DNA of 64,000 nt from Phycisphaera sp. (lineage in GTDB: Bacteria > Planctomycetota > Phycisphaerae > Phycisphaerales > SM1A02), in contig WGMP01000012.1 of NCBI GenBank assembly GCA_016124975.1, forward strand, positions 62,001 through 126,000. Reading direction: 5' to 3'. A model generated the notes under the pieces. The model had not been told where the DNA came from. It searched no databases and saw only the letters and a list, made by a program, of their open reading frames with translations. Shown here piece after piece: positions 24,805 to 33,682 of the stretch. Both the position numbers and the translations under genes were made by a program. Each line of letters opens with the position of its first letter. Within the stretch, counting starts at the first letter, position 1.

Positions 24805-26238
24805 ATGATCATCTCGCCCAGAGCGTCGTTTCTGAGAGCACTTCTTCTGATCGCGTCGCTCGGCGGCGCCGTCGCCGCCGCGGGGCAGGCTTCCGACGGG
24901 GCGCCGCAGCCGCCCGCGGCCGCCGCGGTCGCTGATGAAACGCCCGCGCAGAAGCTCGGCGCGTTCGAGATCGTGTCGGTCGCGCGCGCGCGTGCGCTCG
25001 TCGCCGACAAGCGCGTGCATCCGATCGACGCGCGACCTGTCGCGAAGTATCTCGCAGGCCATATCCCGGGCGCGATTCATCTCGACGACGAGGTCCTCCG
25101 CGGGCCATCGGGCGCGCTTCCCGTCCAGTTCCATCGCACCGATGAGCTCGCGGCGATCTTCGCGCGCGCGGGCGTCTCGGTCGGCACGCCTGTCCTCGCG
25201 TATGGCGACGGCGAGGACCCGCTCTCCGCTGCGATCATGGCCTATGCGCTTCTGAAGACGGGGCATCCGCGCGTCCTCCTGCTCGACGGCGGATTCGAGG
25301 CGTGGCGCGGCGTCGCGGAGGTCTCGCAGGAACATGGCGTCCTCGAGGTCTCCGACTGGCGGGGCTCGCCGCCGGCCGAGCCCGTCGCGGCGTCGCTCGA
25401 CGAGGTTCGCCGCGTGGTCGACACCGACGAGGGCGTGCTCGTCGATGCGCGCCCCGCCAAGGTCTATCGCGGCGAAGGCAAGGGCTGGATGCGCAACGGG
25501 CACATCCCCGGCGCCGTGAACATCGACTGGAAGTCGCTCATGCGCGCCGACAACGAGGCGCTCTTCAAGCCGCGCAAGGAGATCGAGGCGATCCTGCGCG
25601 CGGCAGGGCTCGATCCGAGCTACCCCACGATTGTCTACTGCGGCACGGGCCGCGAGGCGACGCTGCTCTACCTCTACCTCAGGTGCGTGCTCGAGTGGCA
25701 GAGGGTCACGCTCTACGAGGGCTCGTGGACGGAGTGGTCCAGCGATCCGTCGCTGCCCGTCGCGATCGGCGATGAACCCTTCATCCCCGTCTACGCCGAC
25801 GGAGATGTGCTCGTGAGTGGCCAGCCGAGCGAGGCGCTTCTGCGCGAGCTCGCCGACCAAGGCGTGACGCTCGTGATCAGCTGCCGAACGCCTCGCGAAA
25901 TGGCCGCGCTCTCCTTCAACCAATCGGCGCTCGCAAAGTCGCTGGGGATCGCGACGATCGACATTCCGCTCGGCGGCAGCGAGGGCTTCGAGCCGAAGGA
26001 TGTCGAGGCATTCAAGTCGGCGCTAGTGGCTCACAAGGAGCGCGATCAGGGAGGCAAGGTGCTCCTCCACTGCGCGAGCGGCGGCCGCGCGGCCGAACTC
26101 TGGGTGGCACACCTCGTCGTGAACGAGGGCCTCACGCCTGAAGCCGCCGAAGCGCGCGCGCGCGCCGCAGGCATCAGGGGCCCTTCGGGTCTCGACCGCC
26201 TGCTCGGCCGCGACCGCCCCGCGCAGCCCAAACCGTGA
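24805..26238 (+). CDS. Exported tandem rhodanese fused to a DUF442-type phosphatase-like domain
   Basis: A 477-residue exported protein with three enzyme-like domains. The ATG at 24805 has AGAGGAG upstream and begins a signal peptide (ASFLRALLLIASLGGAVAAA). Rhodanese domain 1 (about 50-185) has lost the catalytic cysteine: the loop reads YGDGEDPL. Rhodanese domain 2 (195-320) keeps it (Cys279 in IVYCGTGREATLLY), the pattern of tandem thiosulfate sulfurtransferases. The third domain (330-450) resembles DUF442 cysteine phosphatases: VSGQPSEALLRELADQGV and the P-loop LLHCASGGRAAE with Cys423. It may transfer sulfane sulfur outside the membrane; why a phosphatase-like domain is attached is unknown. 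Confidence 0.88.
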   Translation: MIISPRASFLRALLLIASLGGAVAAAGQASDGAPQPPAAAAVADETPAQKLGAFEIVSVARARALVADKRVHPIDARPVAKYLAGHIPGAIHLDDEVLRGPSGALPVQFHRTDELAAIFARAGVSVGTPVLAYGDGEDPLSAAIMAYALLKTGHPRVLLLDGGFEAWRGVAEVSQEHGVLEVSDWRGSPPAEPVAASLDEVRRVVDTDEGVLVDARPAKVYRGEGKGWMRNGHIPGAVNIDWKSLMRADNEALFKPRKEIEAILRAAGLDPSYPTIVYCGTGREATLLYLYLRCVLEWQRVTLYEGSWTEWSSDPSLPVAIGDEPFIPVYADGDVLVSGQPSEALLRELADQGVTLVISCRTPREMAALSFNQSALAKSLGIATIDIPLGGSEGFEPKDVEAFKSALVAHKERDQGGKVLLHCASGGRAAELWVAHLVVNEGLTPEAAEARARAAGIRGPSGLDRLLGRDRPAQPKP

Positions 26239-26330
26239 GTGAGAGTCACCGTCAGGGCGCGTCTGGCTGCGCATGGCTGCGCCGCGCTGCGATGCGGCAA
26301 TGCCGTGCCAGCGCCGCGCAAGCCGCACCG

Positions 26331-27056
26331 TCAGCGGCGTCGTCGCGTGCGCATGACGGAGGCGAGGCCAAGGAGCGCGGCAGCACCTGGCGCGGGAATC
26401 GCCTGATAGGCATCCACTTGGAACCGCGCGAAGTCCGTGGAGGACGACACGCTGCCGGCGAAGGTCGACTTCCCGCGCAGCGTGAAGTCGGTGAGCGTGC
26501 CCGCCAGCGCGTGGTAGTTCGAGGTCAGGAATGCGCCCGAGACGGTGTACGAGGTGTCCGCGGTCGGAACGGAGACGAAGCCGTTTCCTGCGTCGAACTG
26601 GATGTCGGAGTAGACGAGGGTGGCCGACGACGAGAACGAGGTCGATGCCAGCTGGATGCCAAAGTCGAAACCGGCCAGCGAGTTTCCGGGCGCAAACACG
26701 GGAGCCTGCGTCATCGACATCGCGCTGCTTCCGCTCCAGTCGTTGCTCGAGAACACGCGGAATGTCAGCGTCGAGCTGGTGTTGTTCCAGACGAGCTCCC
26801 ACGAGCGGGTGACTCCGCCCGACCACCATCCGGTGCCGCCGCCGATGCCGCCCTCGATCGTCGCGAGGCCTGTCGCCTCGAGGCGCGCGGCGCCGCCCGC
26901 CGGGTTGACGAAGGTTCCGACGGCGCGGGCGACCCGCGATGTGCCGCTCGGCGGAGAGCCGGCGGATCCGTCAACGAGCACGAGATCGGCGTGCGCGGAA
27001 AGGGCGACGGCGGCGCAGGCCATCGAACCGAGGAACGGCCGGTAGAGAGTCTTCAT
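26331..27056 (-). CDS. Exported protein with PEP-CTERM-like sorting tail
   Basis: A 241-residue exported protein. The ATG follows CGGAG and begins a signal peptide (MKTLYRPFLGSMACAAVALSAHA). The middle is a serine- and threonine-rich beta domain with no recognised family (STSFSSSATLVYSDIQFDAG). The C-terminus reads IPAPGAAALLGLASVMRTRRRR: proline motif, hydrophobic span and arginine cluster, as in the other three such proteins of this window. The GC box at 27214-27235 lies about 160 bp upstream. Confidence 0.85.
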   Translation of the reverse strand: MKTLYRPFLGSMACAAVALSAHADLVLVDGSAGSPPSGTSRVARAVGTFVNPAGGAARLEATGLATIEGGIGGGTGWWSGGVTRSWELVWNNTSSTLTFRVFSSNDWSGSSAMSMTQAPVFAPGNSLAGFDFGIQLASTSFSSSATLVYSDIQFDAGNGFVSVPTADTSYTVSGAFLTSNYHALAGTLTDFTLRGKSTFAGSVSSSTDFARFQVDAYQAIPAPGAAALLGLASVMRTRRRR

Positions 27057-27264
27057 CGCATGCTCCGAAGTTGGTCAGTCGATCGTGCGTCGAGGTGGGG
27101 GGTGGGGGCGTACGAGCAGCCCGCCGACTTCCTCCCGGCGACACCCGTGCAGGACGCGCAATCCGAGGGCAAGGCGAGTCACGGAAAGGACGATCGAACG
27201 AGATTTTCCGTCGCCCTCACCCGAATGGGGGGCGGCGCCACGATCGGTTTGCGGACCGCGCCTC

Positions 27265-27735
27265 TCACACGCCGAGGTTCTTCCGCTTCTCGCGCACGAA
27301 CTTCAGGTGGTGGTCCACATGGTTCGCATAGATCTCGACGATCTCAAGCAGCGTGACCTTCCCGCGCTGCGTGTGCACCCCCGCGCGCGCGAACGCCTCG
27401 GCGGGCAGCGTGCGCATCCATCGCGCCGTGAAGCGGCGGTTCAGCTCGAAGAGGTCGATCACCTCCGCGAGATCACAGCGCTCGCTCGGGAGCCGCGCAA
27501 TGAACGCGTTCTCGTCGTAGGCGACGAGGAGCGGGCACTCCTCTGCCACGATGCGGCGCTTGCGGTGCGTCGACGCGAGGTCGCTGTCGAGGAGGTGCAC
27601 CGCGTTCTCCATGATGCTCCACTCGCCCGGGCCGATGCGGCGGTTGAGGATGTCGGCGGGAAGCCCCGCGCACGCCTCGCGAAGCTTGGCGGGGCCTGAC
27701 TCGTACGACGCGATGGCGGTCTCGATGCGGTCCAT
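27265..27735 (-). CDS. DinB-family (DinB_2) putative metal-dependent protein
   Basis: A 156-residue four-helix-bundle protein. Histidines of the DinB metal site are seen in GEWSIMENAVHLLDSD and EIYANHVDHHLKFV. DinB-like proteins act as thiol transferases or remain uncharacterised; the reaction here is not evident. I start at ATG 27735 because TACACT lies 6 nt upstream (leaderless pattern); a GTG at 27762 is in frame. The gene is 57 bp before the DUF368 stop codon. Confidence 0.82.
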   Translation of the reverse strand: MDRIETAIASYESGPAKLREACAGLPADILNRRIGPGEWSIMENAVHLLDSDLASTHRKRRIVAEECPLLVAYDENAFIARLPSERCDLAEVIDLFELNRRFTARWMRTLPAEAFARAGVHTQRGKVTLLEIVEIYANHVDHHLKFVREKRKNLGV

Positions 27736-27792
27736 CCGCGCAGTGTACGGGTGGTCGGTCACGACTGCGGCGCCGCGCGGATGCAGCGGCGT

Positions 27793-28833
27793 TCACGAGC
27801 CCTCTTGGCCGCGACCAAGCCGCGCGACGCCGAGCGTCGCCGCGAATCCGATCGCCACGAACGCGAGCGACCCCGCGATCTGCGTGGACGACGGCGTGAA
27901 CGCGACCTCCGGCCAGTCCTTAGGCCGATCGAGCATCTTGCGTGCGGCCGCTTCGTCGAGCACTTCGCCTCGGAAGGTGTCGCCCGCGCGTGGCGGCACG
28001 CCTTCCATGAACGGGTACAGCCCCGCAGGCGCCCCGATGAGGAGTCCAAGCAGCACGCCGAGCGTCGCCTTCTCGAATCGCCGCAGGAGCCAGCGCAGCA
28101 CGTTGCTTGCGGCGACGAGGCCAAGACCGACGCCGATCGCGACAGGCAGCAGGAAGAGGCTCGCAGACCATATGCCTTCGAGATCGCCCGCCGCGAGCGC
28201 GGCCGTGCCTGCGCGGATTCCCTCGAGGATGGGGCGGTACTGACCGAGCAGCATCAGGAGATAGGCGCCGCTGACTCCGGGAAGGATCATCGCCGCGGCG
28301 CCCGCAGCTCCGCCGAGGACGAAGAGCAAGGCGCTCGTCGAGCTGCCTGTCGCGACCTCGCCCGACTGAAGGAAGGTGATGGCCACCATGCCGCCCGCGC
28401 CGAGAGCCGCGCCGATCCATGCAGCGGGCGTCGCGGGACGCAGCACCTTCCAGAGGACAGGCACGCCGCCGAAGGTGAGTCCGATGAAGAGCGAGTACAT
28501 GACCCAGCGGATCTCGATGAGCGCCTGGCTGACGAGGGTGGCGAAGAGCGCGATCGAGCAGAGCGCGGGCAGAACAACCGCAGCGAGGATCAGGAACGGT
28601 GCCGCGCGAAGCCGCATCCGCGAAAGCTCCGAGATCGACTCGATGAAGTGGCGGTAGACGCCCGCGGCGACAAGCATCGTGCCGCCCGAGATCCCGGGCA
28701 CCAGGTTCGCGAGGCCCATCATCGAGCCACCGAGGGCGAGGCGCAGCCAGGTCTGGCCGCGCGGCACGGTGAGCGTCGCCTCGGCTCTTGGAGCCGGAGC
28801 GGGATCAGGCGAAGAAGCGGGCGCTGCGTTCAT
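27793..28833 (-). CDS. DUF368 polytopic membrane protein, putative polyprenyl-phosphate translocase
   Basis: A 346-residue inner-membrane protein with about nine helices. The family motif LANLVPGISGGTMLVAAGVYRHFI and the second internal-repeat motif MILPGVSGAYLLMLLGQYR are clear. DUF368 members (PopT type) have been reported to recycle undecaprenyl phosphate across the membrane for envelope synthesis. The ATG at 28833 gives a short proline/alanine-rich N-terminus; the frame extends upstream but without membrane-protein character. Length is normal for the family. Confidence 0.9.
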   Translation of the reverse strand: MNAAPASSPDPAPAPRAEATLTVPRGQTWLRLALGGSMMGLANLVPGISGGTMLVAAGVYRHFIESISELSRMRLRAAPFLILAAVVLPALCSIALFATLVSQALIEIRWVMYSLFIGLTFGGVPVLWKVLRPATPAAWIGAALGAGGMVAITFLQSGEVATGSSTSALLFVLGGAAGAAAMILPGVSGAYLLMLLGQYRPILEGIRAGTAALAAGDLEGIWSASLFLLPVAIGVGLGLVAASNVLRWLLRRFEKATLGVLLGLLIGAPAGLYPFMEGVPPRAGDTFRGEVLDEAAARKMLDRPKDWPEVAFTPSSTQIAGSLAFVAIGFAATLGVARLGRGQEGS

Positions 28834-29205
28834 GCTGGAAGAGAATCGACAGATTCCGAGGCCGACCTTGAGCGGGCGGTCGCACCCGTGGATGCGGAGG
28901 CGGCATCGATGGAGCCCATCGCCCGGGCGTCTCGGCGTCAACATCGTGTCGACTCCCACTCCAGTTGTCTCGGCGGCTGTGTCCCGCCAAAGTTCCAGCC
29001 GCGCGCGCTGAACATCGACGCCCAAACGAGGTACATGGTCGAGCGCAAGTATCGGCCGAGCTACGCGCGCGCGCACCTTCGCCCGAAAGGCCTTGCCGCT
29101 TCGCAGATTCGGCCCCCTCGATCGGGGAGGTTCCGTGGACATCGACGCCGCTCGAGGAAGAATGGATTGGCGCAATAGCCCCGCGAATCGGTCGTTTCGA
29201 CAAGC
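28834..29205. other. Divergent intergenic region, DUF368 / propeller-dockerin
   Basis: No gene seen. The GC box CCCCCTCGATCGGGGAGG at 29112-29129 lies 77 bp before the start of the propeller-dockerin gene. Confidence 0.5.
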
Positions 29206-30516
29206 ATGAAGAAGCACGCGGCCACGATTTCAGCCCTCTGGGTCACCCTTGGTTTCCTCGCGGGAGGCTTCGTCGCCCCCAAGGCCTCGGCGCAGGACCT
29301 TCGGTTCATCCCGCTGCCGCCGCCCGCGTCGCCGCGCGACCTCCTCTACAACCCGATCAGCAACCGGCTCTACACCGCGAACACGCCGCAGACCGGCGCG
29401 CCGTCGAACGAGAGCGTCAGCGTGATCGACGGAGCGACCGACGCCGTCCTCGCCACGATTCCTGTCGCGGCGGGCCCGCGCGACTTCTGCCTCAACACGC
29501 AGGCGAACAAGGTCTATGTCGCCAACTACTTCGCCGACAGCGTGACCGTGATCGACGGAGTGACCAACCAGATTCTCGCCGTCGTTCCGGCGGGCGACGG
29601 CCCGCGCGCGCTCGCCTACAACTCGGTCAACAACCGCATCTACTGCGCCAACGAGTTCACCGCGAATGTCACGGTGATCGACGGCGCCTCGGACGCGGTG
29701 ATCGCGACCGTGCCCGTGGGGACGACGCCGCGCGTCATGTGCTACAACCCGACGAGCAACAAGATCTATGTCCCGAATGCGGGCAGCCAGACCGTCTCGG
29801 TGATCTCGGGCGCGACGAACACCGTCATTGCCACGGTTCCGGTGGGCGCGGTGCCGCGCGGGATCCTGTTCAACCCGCAGAACAACCGCGTCTACTGCTC
29901 GAACTACGGGTCGGACACGGTGAGCGTGATCGATGGCGTCACCAACGCGGTCGTCGCCACGGTGGCGGTGGGCGATGGTCCGACCGCGCTGGGCCACAAT
30001 CCGATCGGAAACAAGGTCTATGTCTCGAATGTCGGCGCGCCGGGCCCGGGCACCCCGGTCGTGTGCTCGGTGTCGGTCCTCAGCGGCACTTCGAACGCCG
30101 TCATCAAGACGCTCTCCGCGGGCGACGAGCCGACCGCGTTCTGCTTCAGCGAGCGCGACGGCAACATGTACTGGGTCAACGAGTGGAGCCACTCGGTGGC
30201 GGTCGTCGATGCGGCGACCGACACGCAGACCGCGCTGATTCCCCTCGGCACGGGGCAGGTTCAGCCTGTCGACATCGCCTACAACTCCGTGGAGGGGCTC
30301 GTCTACACCGCCAATCGCCTGACCTTCGAGGTCGGTGTGATCACAGCGGGCGGCGCCCCGTGCGAAGCCGATCTCGATGGCGACGGCAGCGTCGCCGGCG
30401 AGGATCTGGCGATCCTCCTTGGCGGCTGGGGCACGCCGAGCGGCGACCTCAATGGCGACAAGCAGACGAACGGGAAGGATCTCGGGATCCTGCTCTCGTC
30501 GTGGGGACCGTGCTGA
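29206..30516 (+). CDS. Secreted YncE-like beta-propeller protein with dockerin tail
   Basis: A 436-residue exported protein. The ATG starts a signal peptide (MKKHAATISALWVTLGFLAG). About seven repeats of the YVTN/YncE type follow, each like NKVYVANYFADSVTVIDG plus TNQILAVVPAGDGPRAL; they should form a single seven-bladed propeller. The tail is a two-loop dockerin (DLDGDGSVAGEDLAILLGGW, DLNGDKQTNGKDLGILLSSW). Propellers of this type bind proteins or ligands and are usually not enzymes. Its stop is 24 bp from the convergent DCC-family gene. Confidence 0.9.
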   Translation: MKKHAATISALWVTLGFLAGGFVAPKASAQDLRFIPLPPPASPRDLLYNPISNRLYTANTPQTGAPSNESVSVIDGATDAVLATIPVAAGPRDFCLNTQANKVYVANYFADSVTVIDGVTNQILAVVPAGDGPRALAYNSVNNRIYCANEFTANVTVIDGASDAVIATVPVGTTPRVMCYNPTSNKIYVPNAGSQTVSVISGATNTVIATVPVGAVPRGILFNPQNNRVYCSNYGSDTVSVIDGVTNAVVATVAVGDGPTALGHNPIGNKVYVSNVGAPGPGTPVVCSVSVLSGTSNAVIKTLSAGDEPTAFCFSERDGNMYWVNEWSHSVAVVDAATDTQTALIPLGTGQVQPVDIAYNSVEGLVYTANRLTFEVGVITAGGAPCEADLDGDGSVAGEDLAILLGGWGTPSGDLNGDKQTNGKDLGILLSSWGPC

Positions 30517-30540
30517 ACAGCGCGCGTCGGACGCGTTGCG

Positions 30541-30954
30541 TCACTCGAGAAATCGCGCGCTGTGCTCGGGCGACGGGATCATGCAGGTGTCGCGGCGCCC
30601 GAAGAGGCGGTAGCGGTTGCGCGCGACCCACCCATATGCCGCGTCGCGCAGCGGTCGCGGCACGATGCAAAGGACGCCAAGGCATGGCCACGGAAACGGG
30701 GGCCGCGCGGCGATGGCGAGCGCGGCGTCCGACCGCTCGAGCACCTTGCCGTTGGCGATCACGATGACCGAATCGAACGCTCCGTCCGTTGGCAGCGACA
30801 CGCCCGCATCCGCGCACAGCCTGCGTGCGGTGTCGCCCCGAAGCGGCGCAAATCGAAAGCGCCTGCGTTGATCGCGGCGCAGCACGAACTGCACCGTTCG
30901 GTCGAAAAGGCTGCAGCCGCCGTCGAAGAGGATGACCGCGGGCGGGTCGGACAC
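30541..30954 (-). CDS. DCC (DUF393) family protein lacking the second CxxC cysteine
   Basis: A 137-residue protein. The DUF393 family has a DGxCxxC motif near the N-terminus and the segment FAPLRGDTARRL; here the motif is FDGGCSLFDRTVQFVLRRD, so the first Cys stays but the second is Phe. Disulfide exchange therefore seems unlikely, and a binding or monothiol role is possible. I start at GTG 30954 (VSDPPAVILFDGG), the usual distance before the motif; no good Shine-Dalgarno is seen. A terminal-inverted-repeat element lies right upstream and may provide its promoter. Confidence 0.8.
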   Translation of the reverse strand: MSDPPAVILFDGGCSLFDRTVQFVLRRDQRRRFRFAPLRGDTARRLCADAGVSLPTDGAFDSVIVIANGKVLERSDAALAIAARPPFPWPCLGVLCIVPRPLRDAAYGWVARNRYRLFGRRDTCMIPSPEHSARFLE

Positions 30955-30963
30955 GGCACCACC

Positions 30964-31128
30964 TAGGTTCTGTCTGACGGATCCCCGGACGTCGAATCGC
31001 GCGGCATCCCGGCTGGCGGCGTCGGCTTCAACTCGCTGTATCGCTGCGGATACAGCTTCGTTTCGCCTCCTTGCCATCCGGGCGCCGCACGATTCTTTGG
31101 TCTTCGGGGATCCGTCAGACAGAACCTA
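30964..31128. mobile_element. MITE-like element with perfect 21-bp terminal inverted repeats and TA duplication
   Basis: The left end GGTTCTGTCTGACGGATC (from 30966, 21 bp to 30986) is the exact reverse complement of 31106-31126. TA is found on both flanks (30964-30965, 31127-31128), as expected for a TA target duplication. The 161-bp element has no transposase. An internal 7-bp dyad (CTGTATC...GATACAG) lies at about 31036-31055. Related ends occur at 46200 and 63867. Confidence 0.88.
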
Positions 31129-31166
31129 GCGTCACCGATGCGGTCGCCGGACTGGCGCAGCCGCAG

Positions 31167-32381
31167 TCAGCTGCGCTTCGACTCCCACTCAAGCACATCG
31201 AGGTCAGGAAGCGCGTCGCTGACGCCCGCGACGCCGAGCCGCCGCAGCATGTTCAGGCACTGCGCGCGGTGGTGCATGCCGTGGGTCGTGGCGTGGACGA
31301 GCATGGCGCCGAGCGTGAGGCGGTAGGGGGTGCCGCCGAGCGTGACATCGAGTTCGGTGGCGAGCCCGAGCCTGCGCGCGCGTGCTGCGGCGGCCTCGAG
31401 ATCCGCCGCAGCGGCGTCGAGCAGCGCGAGCAGTTCCGCCGGCGTGCGGCGCGTGCCGTCCTCGATCGACGGGTGCATCGTGCGCGACGGCCCATCGATG
31501 CGATCGGCCCAGCGGAACATCGCGCCGACGATGTGGGTCAGCGTGTCGTGCAACGAGCCAGGTCCGATGTCAAACCCGCGGTGCCACTGCGCGCCGTCGA
31601 GCTTCGTGCACACGCGCAGCAGCTCGCGCGTCGCCCAGGCGTTGTGCCGAAGCGAGATGTTGAGCGGGTCGGAGGAGCGCGCATCGGGCGCCTCTCCGAC
31701 GAGCGCGATCAGAAGCCCGTCGTACCCCTTCGCCCCGACCGTCTGCACGCCCGCGGCCTTGAGGCGCGGATGGCTGCGCACGAGATCCATCATTGCGCGC
31801 ACGCCGTCGACGCTCGCGTCGCCCGTTGCGGCGTCGATCACGCGCCCGCGCCGCACGATGTTGTCGACCACGATCAGCGTGCCCGCTCGCGAAAGCACAA
31901 GCGCCTGCTCGAGATATCGCGCGCAGTTCTCCTTGTCTGCGTCGATGAAGACGAGGTCGAACGGCTCCGTGCCCGCCGCGATCATCGCGTCGAGCGAGTC
32001 GACCGCGGCACCGAACTTGATCTCCACCTTCGTGCCGAGCCCTGCGTGGTCGAGGTTCGCGCGCGCCACCCGCGCGTGTGCCGCGTTGATCTCGAGCGTC
32101 ACCAGCCGGCCGTCCTCGGGCAGCGCGCGCGCGAGCCAGATCGCGCTGTAGCCCGCAAGCGTGCCGATCTCGAGGACGCGGCGCGCACCGACGGCGCGTG
32201 CAAGCACCTCGAGCAGCCGCCCCTGCGCCGGCGCCACCGCGATCTCCGGAAGCCCCGCGCGCGCAGCCGCCTCGACGGCGTGGTCGAGCGCTGCGTCCGC
32301 GGGCGCGAGCCACTCCTCAAGTGCATGGTCGACGGCGAGCCAAAGTGAGGGGTCGAGCGGCGAGGGTATCGGAGCGGACAT
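31167..32381 (-). CDS. Fusion of a CCoAOMT-type O-methyltransferase and a DinB domain
   Basis: A 404-residue protein. Residues 1-235 are a class I O-methyltransferase of the caffeoyl-CoA/catechol type: VLEIGTLAGYSAIWLARALP (SAM site), VTLEINAAHARVARANL, FDLVFIDADKENCARYL and IVVDNIVRRGRV. From about 240 on there is a DinB four-helix domain: LNISLRHNAWATRELLRVC, PGSLHDTLTHIVGAMF, and HATTHGMHHRAQCLNML, with the metal histidines in place. The ATG at 32381 lies 6 nt after TATTCT (leaderless pattern). A broken copy of the DinB half is at 61395. The substrate is unknown; the DinB part might bring thiol chemistry. Confidence 0.88.
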   Translation of the reverse strand: MSAPIPSPLDPSLWLAVDHALEEWLAPADAALDHAVEAAARAGLPEIAVAPAQGRLLEVLARAVGARRVLEIGTLAGYSAIWLARALPEDGRLVTLEINAAHARVARANLDHAGLGTKVEIKFGAAVDSLDAMIAAGTEPFDLVFIDADKENCARYLEQALVLSRAGTLIVVDNIVRRGRVIDAATGDASVDGVRAMMDLVRSHPRLKAAGVQTVGAKGYDGLLIALVGEAPDARSSDPLNISLRHNAWATRELLRVCTKLDGAQWHRGFDIGPGSLHDTLTHIVGAMFRWADRIDGPSRTMHPSIEDGTRRTPAELLALLDAAAADLEAAAARARRLGLATELDVTLGGTPYRLTLGAMLVHATTHGMHHRAQCLNMLRRLGVAGVSDALPDLDVLEWESKRS

Positions 32382-32493
32382 CGGTGCAGAATATGGTATG
32401 GCCACTCGCGTCGGGTTCGGCGCTCGCTCGGCTACCATCGGCGCCGCTGAGAGACGCACGAGCGCACCTCCGAGCATTCCCCAGTCGACTCCA

Positions 32494-32931
32494 TTGGCAC
32501 CGAAGAAGCCCGCAACCTCGAAGCCGCGCACGCCCCGACTCCTCTCGGGCGGCAATCCCCAGATCGCAAAGGCCTACGGCGACGCTCCCGTGCAGGCCTT
32601 CATCGAGGCGATGCCCGGATGGAAGCGCGCGGTCGGCCAGCGCCTCGACGCCGTGATCGTGCGCGCCGTCCCCGATGTCGCGAAGGCGGTCAAGTGGAAC
32701 TCGCCGCTCTACGGCGCCGAGCACGGGCGTTGGTTCCTCGGCGTCCACTGCTTCACGAAGTACATAAAGATCGCGTTCTTCGACGGTGCGGCGCTCGAGC
32801 CCGTGCCGCCGGTCGAGTCGAAGGACGCGCGCGTGCGCTACTTCCACATCTTCGAGCACGACACGCTCGACGAACGGCGGCTCGAAGGCTGGGTGAAGCA
32901 GGCGAGCGCGCTGCCGGGCTGGCGTGGCTGA
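32494..32931 (+). CDS. DUF1801-family protein
   Basis: A 145-residue protein of the DUF1801 (YdhG/Frataxin-like fold) family: VQAFIEAMPGWKRAVGQRLD, VKWNSPLYGAEHGRWF, VHCFTKYIKIAFFDGAALEP and LDERRLEGWVKQASALPGW. The start is uncertain. An ATG at 32398 is in frame, but it is only 17 bp from the divergent start and TACCAT (32433-32438) lies inside that extension, so I prefer TTG 32494, which gives a lysine-rich N-terminus usual for the family. The function is unknown. Confidence 0.75.
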   Translation: MAPKKPATSKPRTPRLLSGGNPQIAKAYGDAPVQAFIEAMPGWKRAVGQRLDAVIVRAVPDVAKAVKWNSPLYGAEHGRWFLGVHCFTKYIKIAFFDGAALEPVPPVESKDARVRYFHIFEHDTLDERRLEGWVKQASALPGWRG

Positions 32932-33027
32932 GGCGCACCGCGGCGAACGCGCTCGTCTCGCACGCATCGCCACGGCCAAGCGCTGCGAGTGCCGCGAATC
33001 TCGCATCGTTCCCGCGCGCGAACGACA

Positions 33028-33612
33028 TCATCGCCTCAGCTTCGCCTCATACAGCGCGATCCACGCTTTCGGCGTCATGCGGCGGCAGAGGTCGGCGAGG
33101 AGCGCGACGGGCACATCCTCGGGCTTCTTGAATCGCACGCAGCTCTTGCCCATGTCGGGCTTCTTCGGCAGCCTCTTGCCGCACTCGCCCTCGAACCACG
33201 CGAGAAGCGCGGGGTCCGCGTAGAGCCCCATGTGATAGAACGAGATGTGCGACTTCTGGGAGGCAAGGCCGACGAAGGGGAGCGGCGCACACGGCGTGCA
33301 GTGGTAGCCCGCGGGGTAGAGCGAGAGCGGCACAACCCATCCCGGCATCCCGTATGCGACGACTTCCTCGAAGCCCTTGGGAAGCGCCTTCGCGATCGCC
33401 GCGCGCAGCGCCTGCATCACGGGTCGTCTTTCCGCGGGCAGTGCATCGAAGTAGGCGTCGGGCGTGAGGCCTGCCTTCGGGCTCGGCTTCGCGCGCGCCG
33501 CCGTGCTGGCCTTCGCGCCGCGCGTCCGTGTCGCGCGCGCGGGCTTCTCTGCGTTTGCTCGAGACTTTGCAGGAGCAGGCGTCCGCGCGACCTTCTTCTT
33601 CGGCGTTGGCAT
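33028..33612 (-). CDS. DUF1801-family protein with basic N-terminal tail
   Basis: A 194-residue protein. The first 45 residues are lysine- and alanine-rich (MPTPKKKVARTPAPAKSR). The rest is DUF1801: LTPDAYFDALPAERRPVMQA, VVAYGMPGWVVPLSLYP, LPFVGLASQKSHISFYHMG, KSCVRFKKPEDVPVALL. The ATG is 7 nt after TACCAT without a Shine-Dalgarno (leaderless pattern). The basic tail could bind nucleic acid (inference). A second, shorter DUF1801 gene lies convergent just before it. Confidence 0.87.
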   Translation of the reverse strand: MPTPKKKVARTPAPAKSRANAEKPARATRTRGAKASTAARAKPSPKAGLTPDAYFDALPAERRPVMQALRAAIAKALPKGFEEVVAYGMPGWVVPLSLYPAGYHCTPCAPLPFVGLASQKSHISFYHMGLYADPALLAWFEGECGKRLPKKPDMGKSCVRFKKPEDVPVALLADLCRRMTPKAWIALYEAKLRR

Positions 33613-33682
33613 GCGCGAGATGGTAACGCCAGGCCCTTCGTGCGCGGGCGCCTCGCGGCAGACCTGCGACGCCTCGACGCGC

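Noticed and set aside
27085-27699. 204-codon plus-strand frame over the DinB gene
   Set aside because: The minus strand has DinB histidines and a promoter-like box; the plus frame is its shadow.
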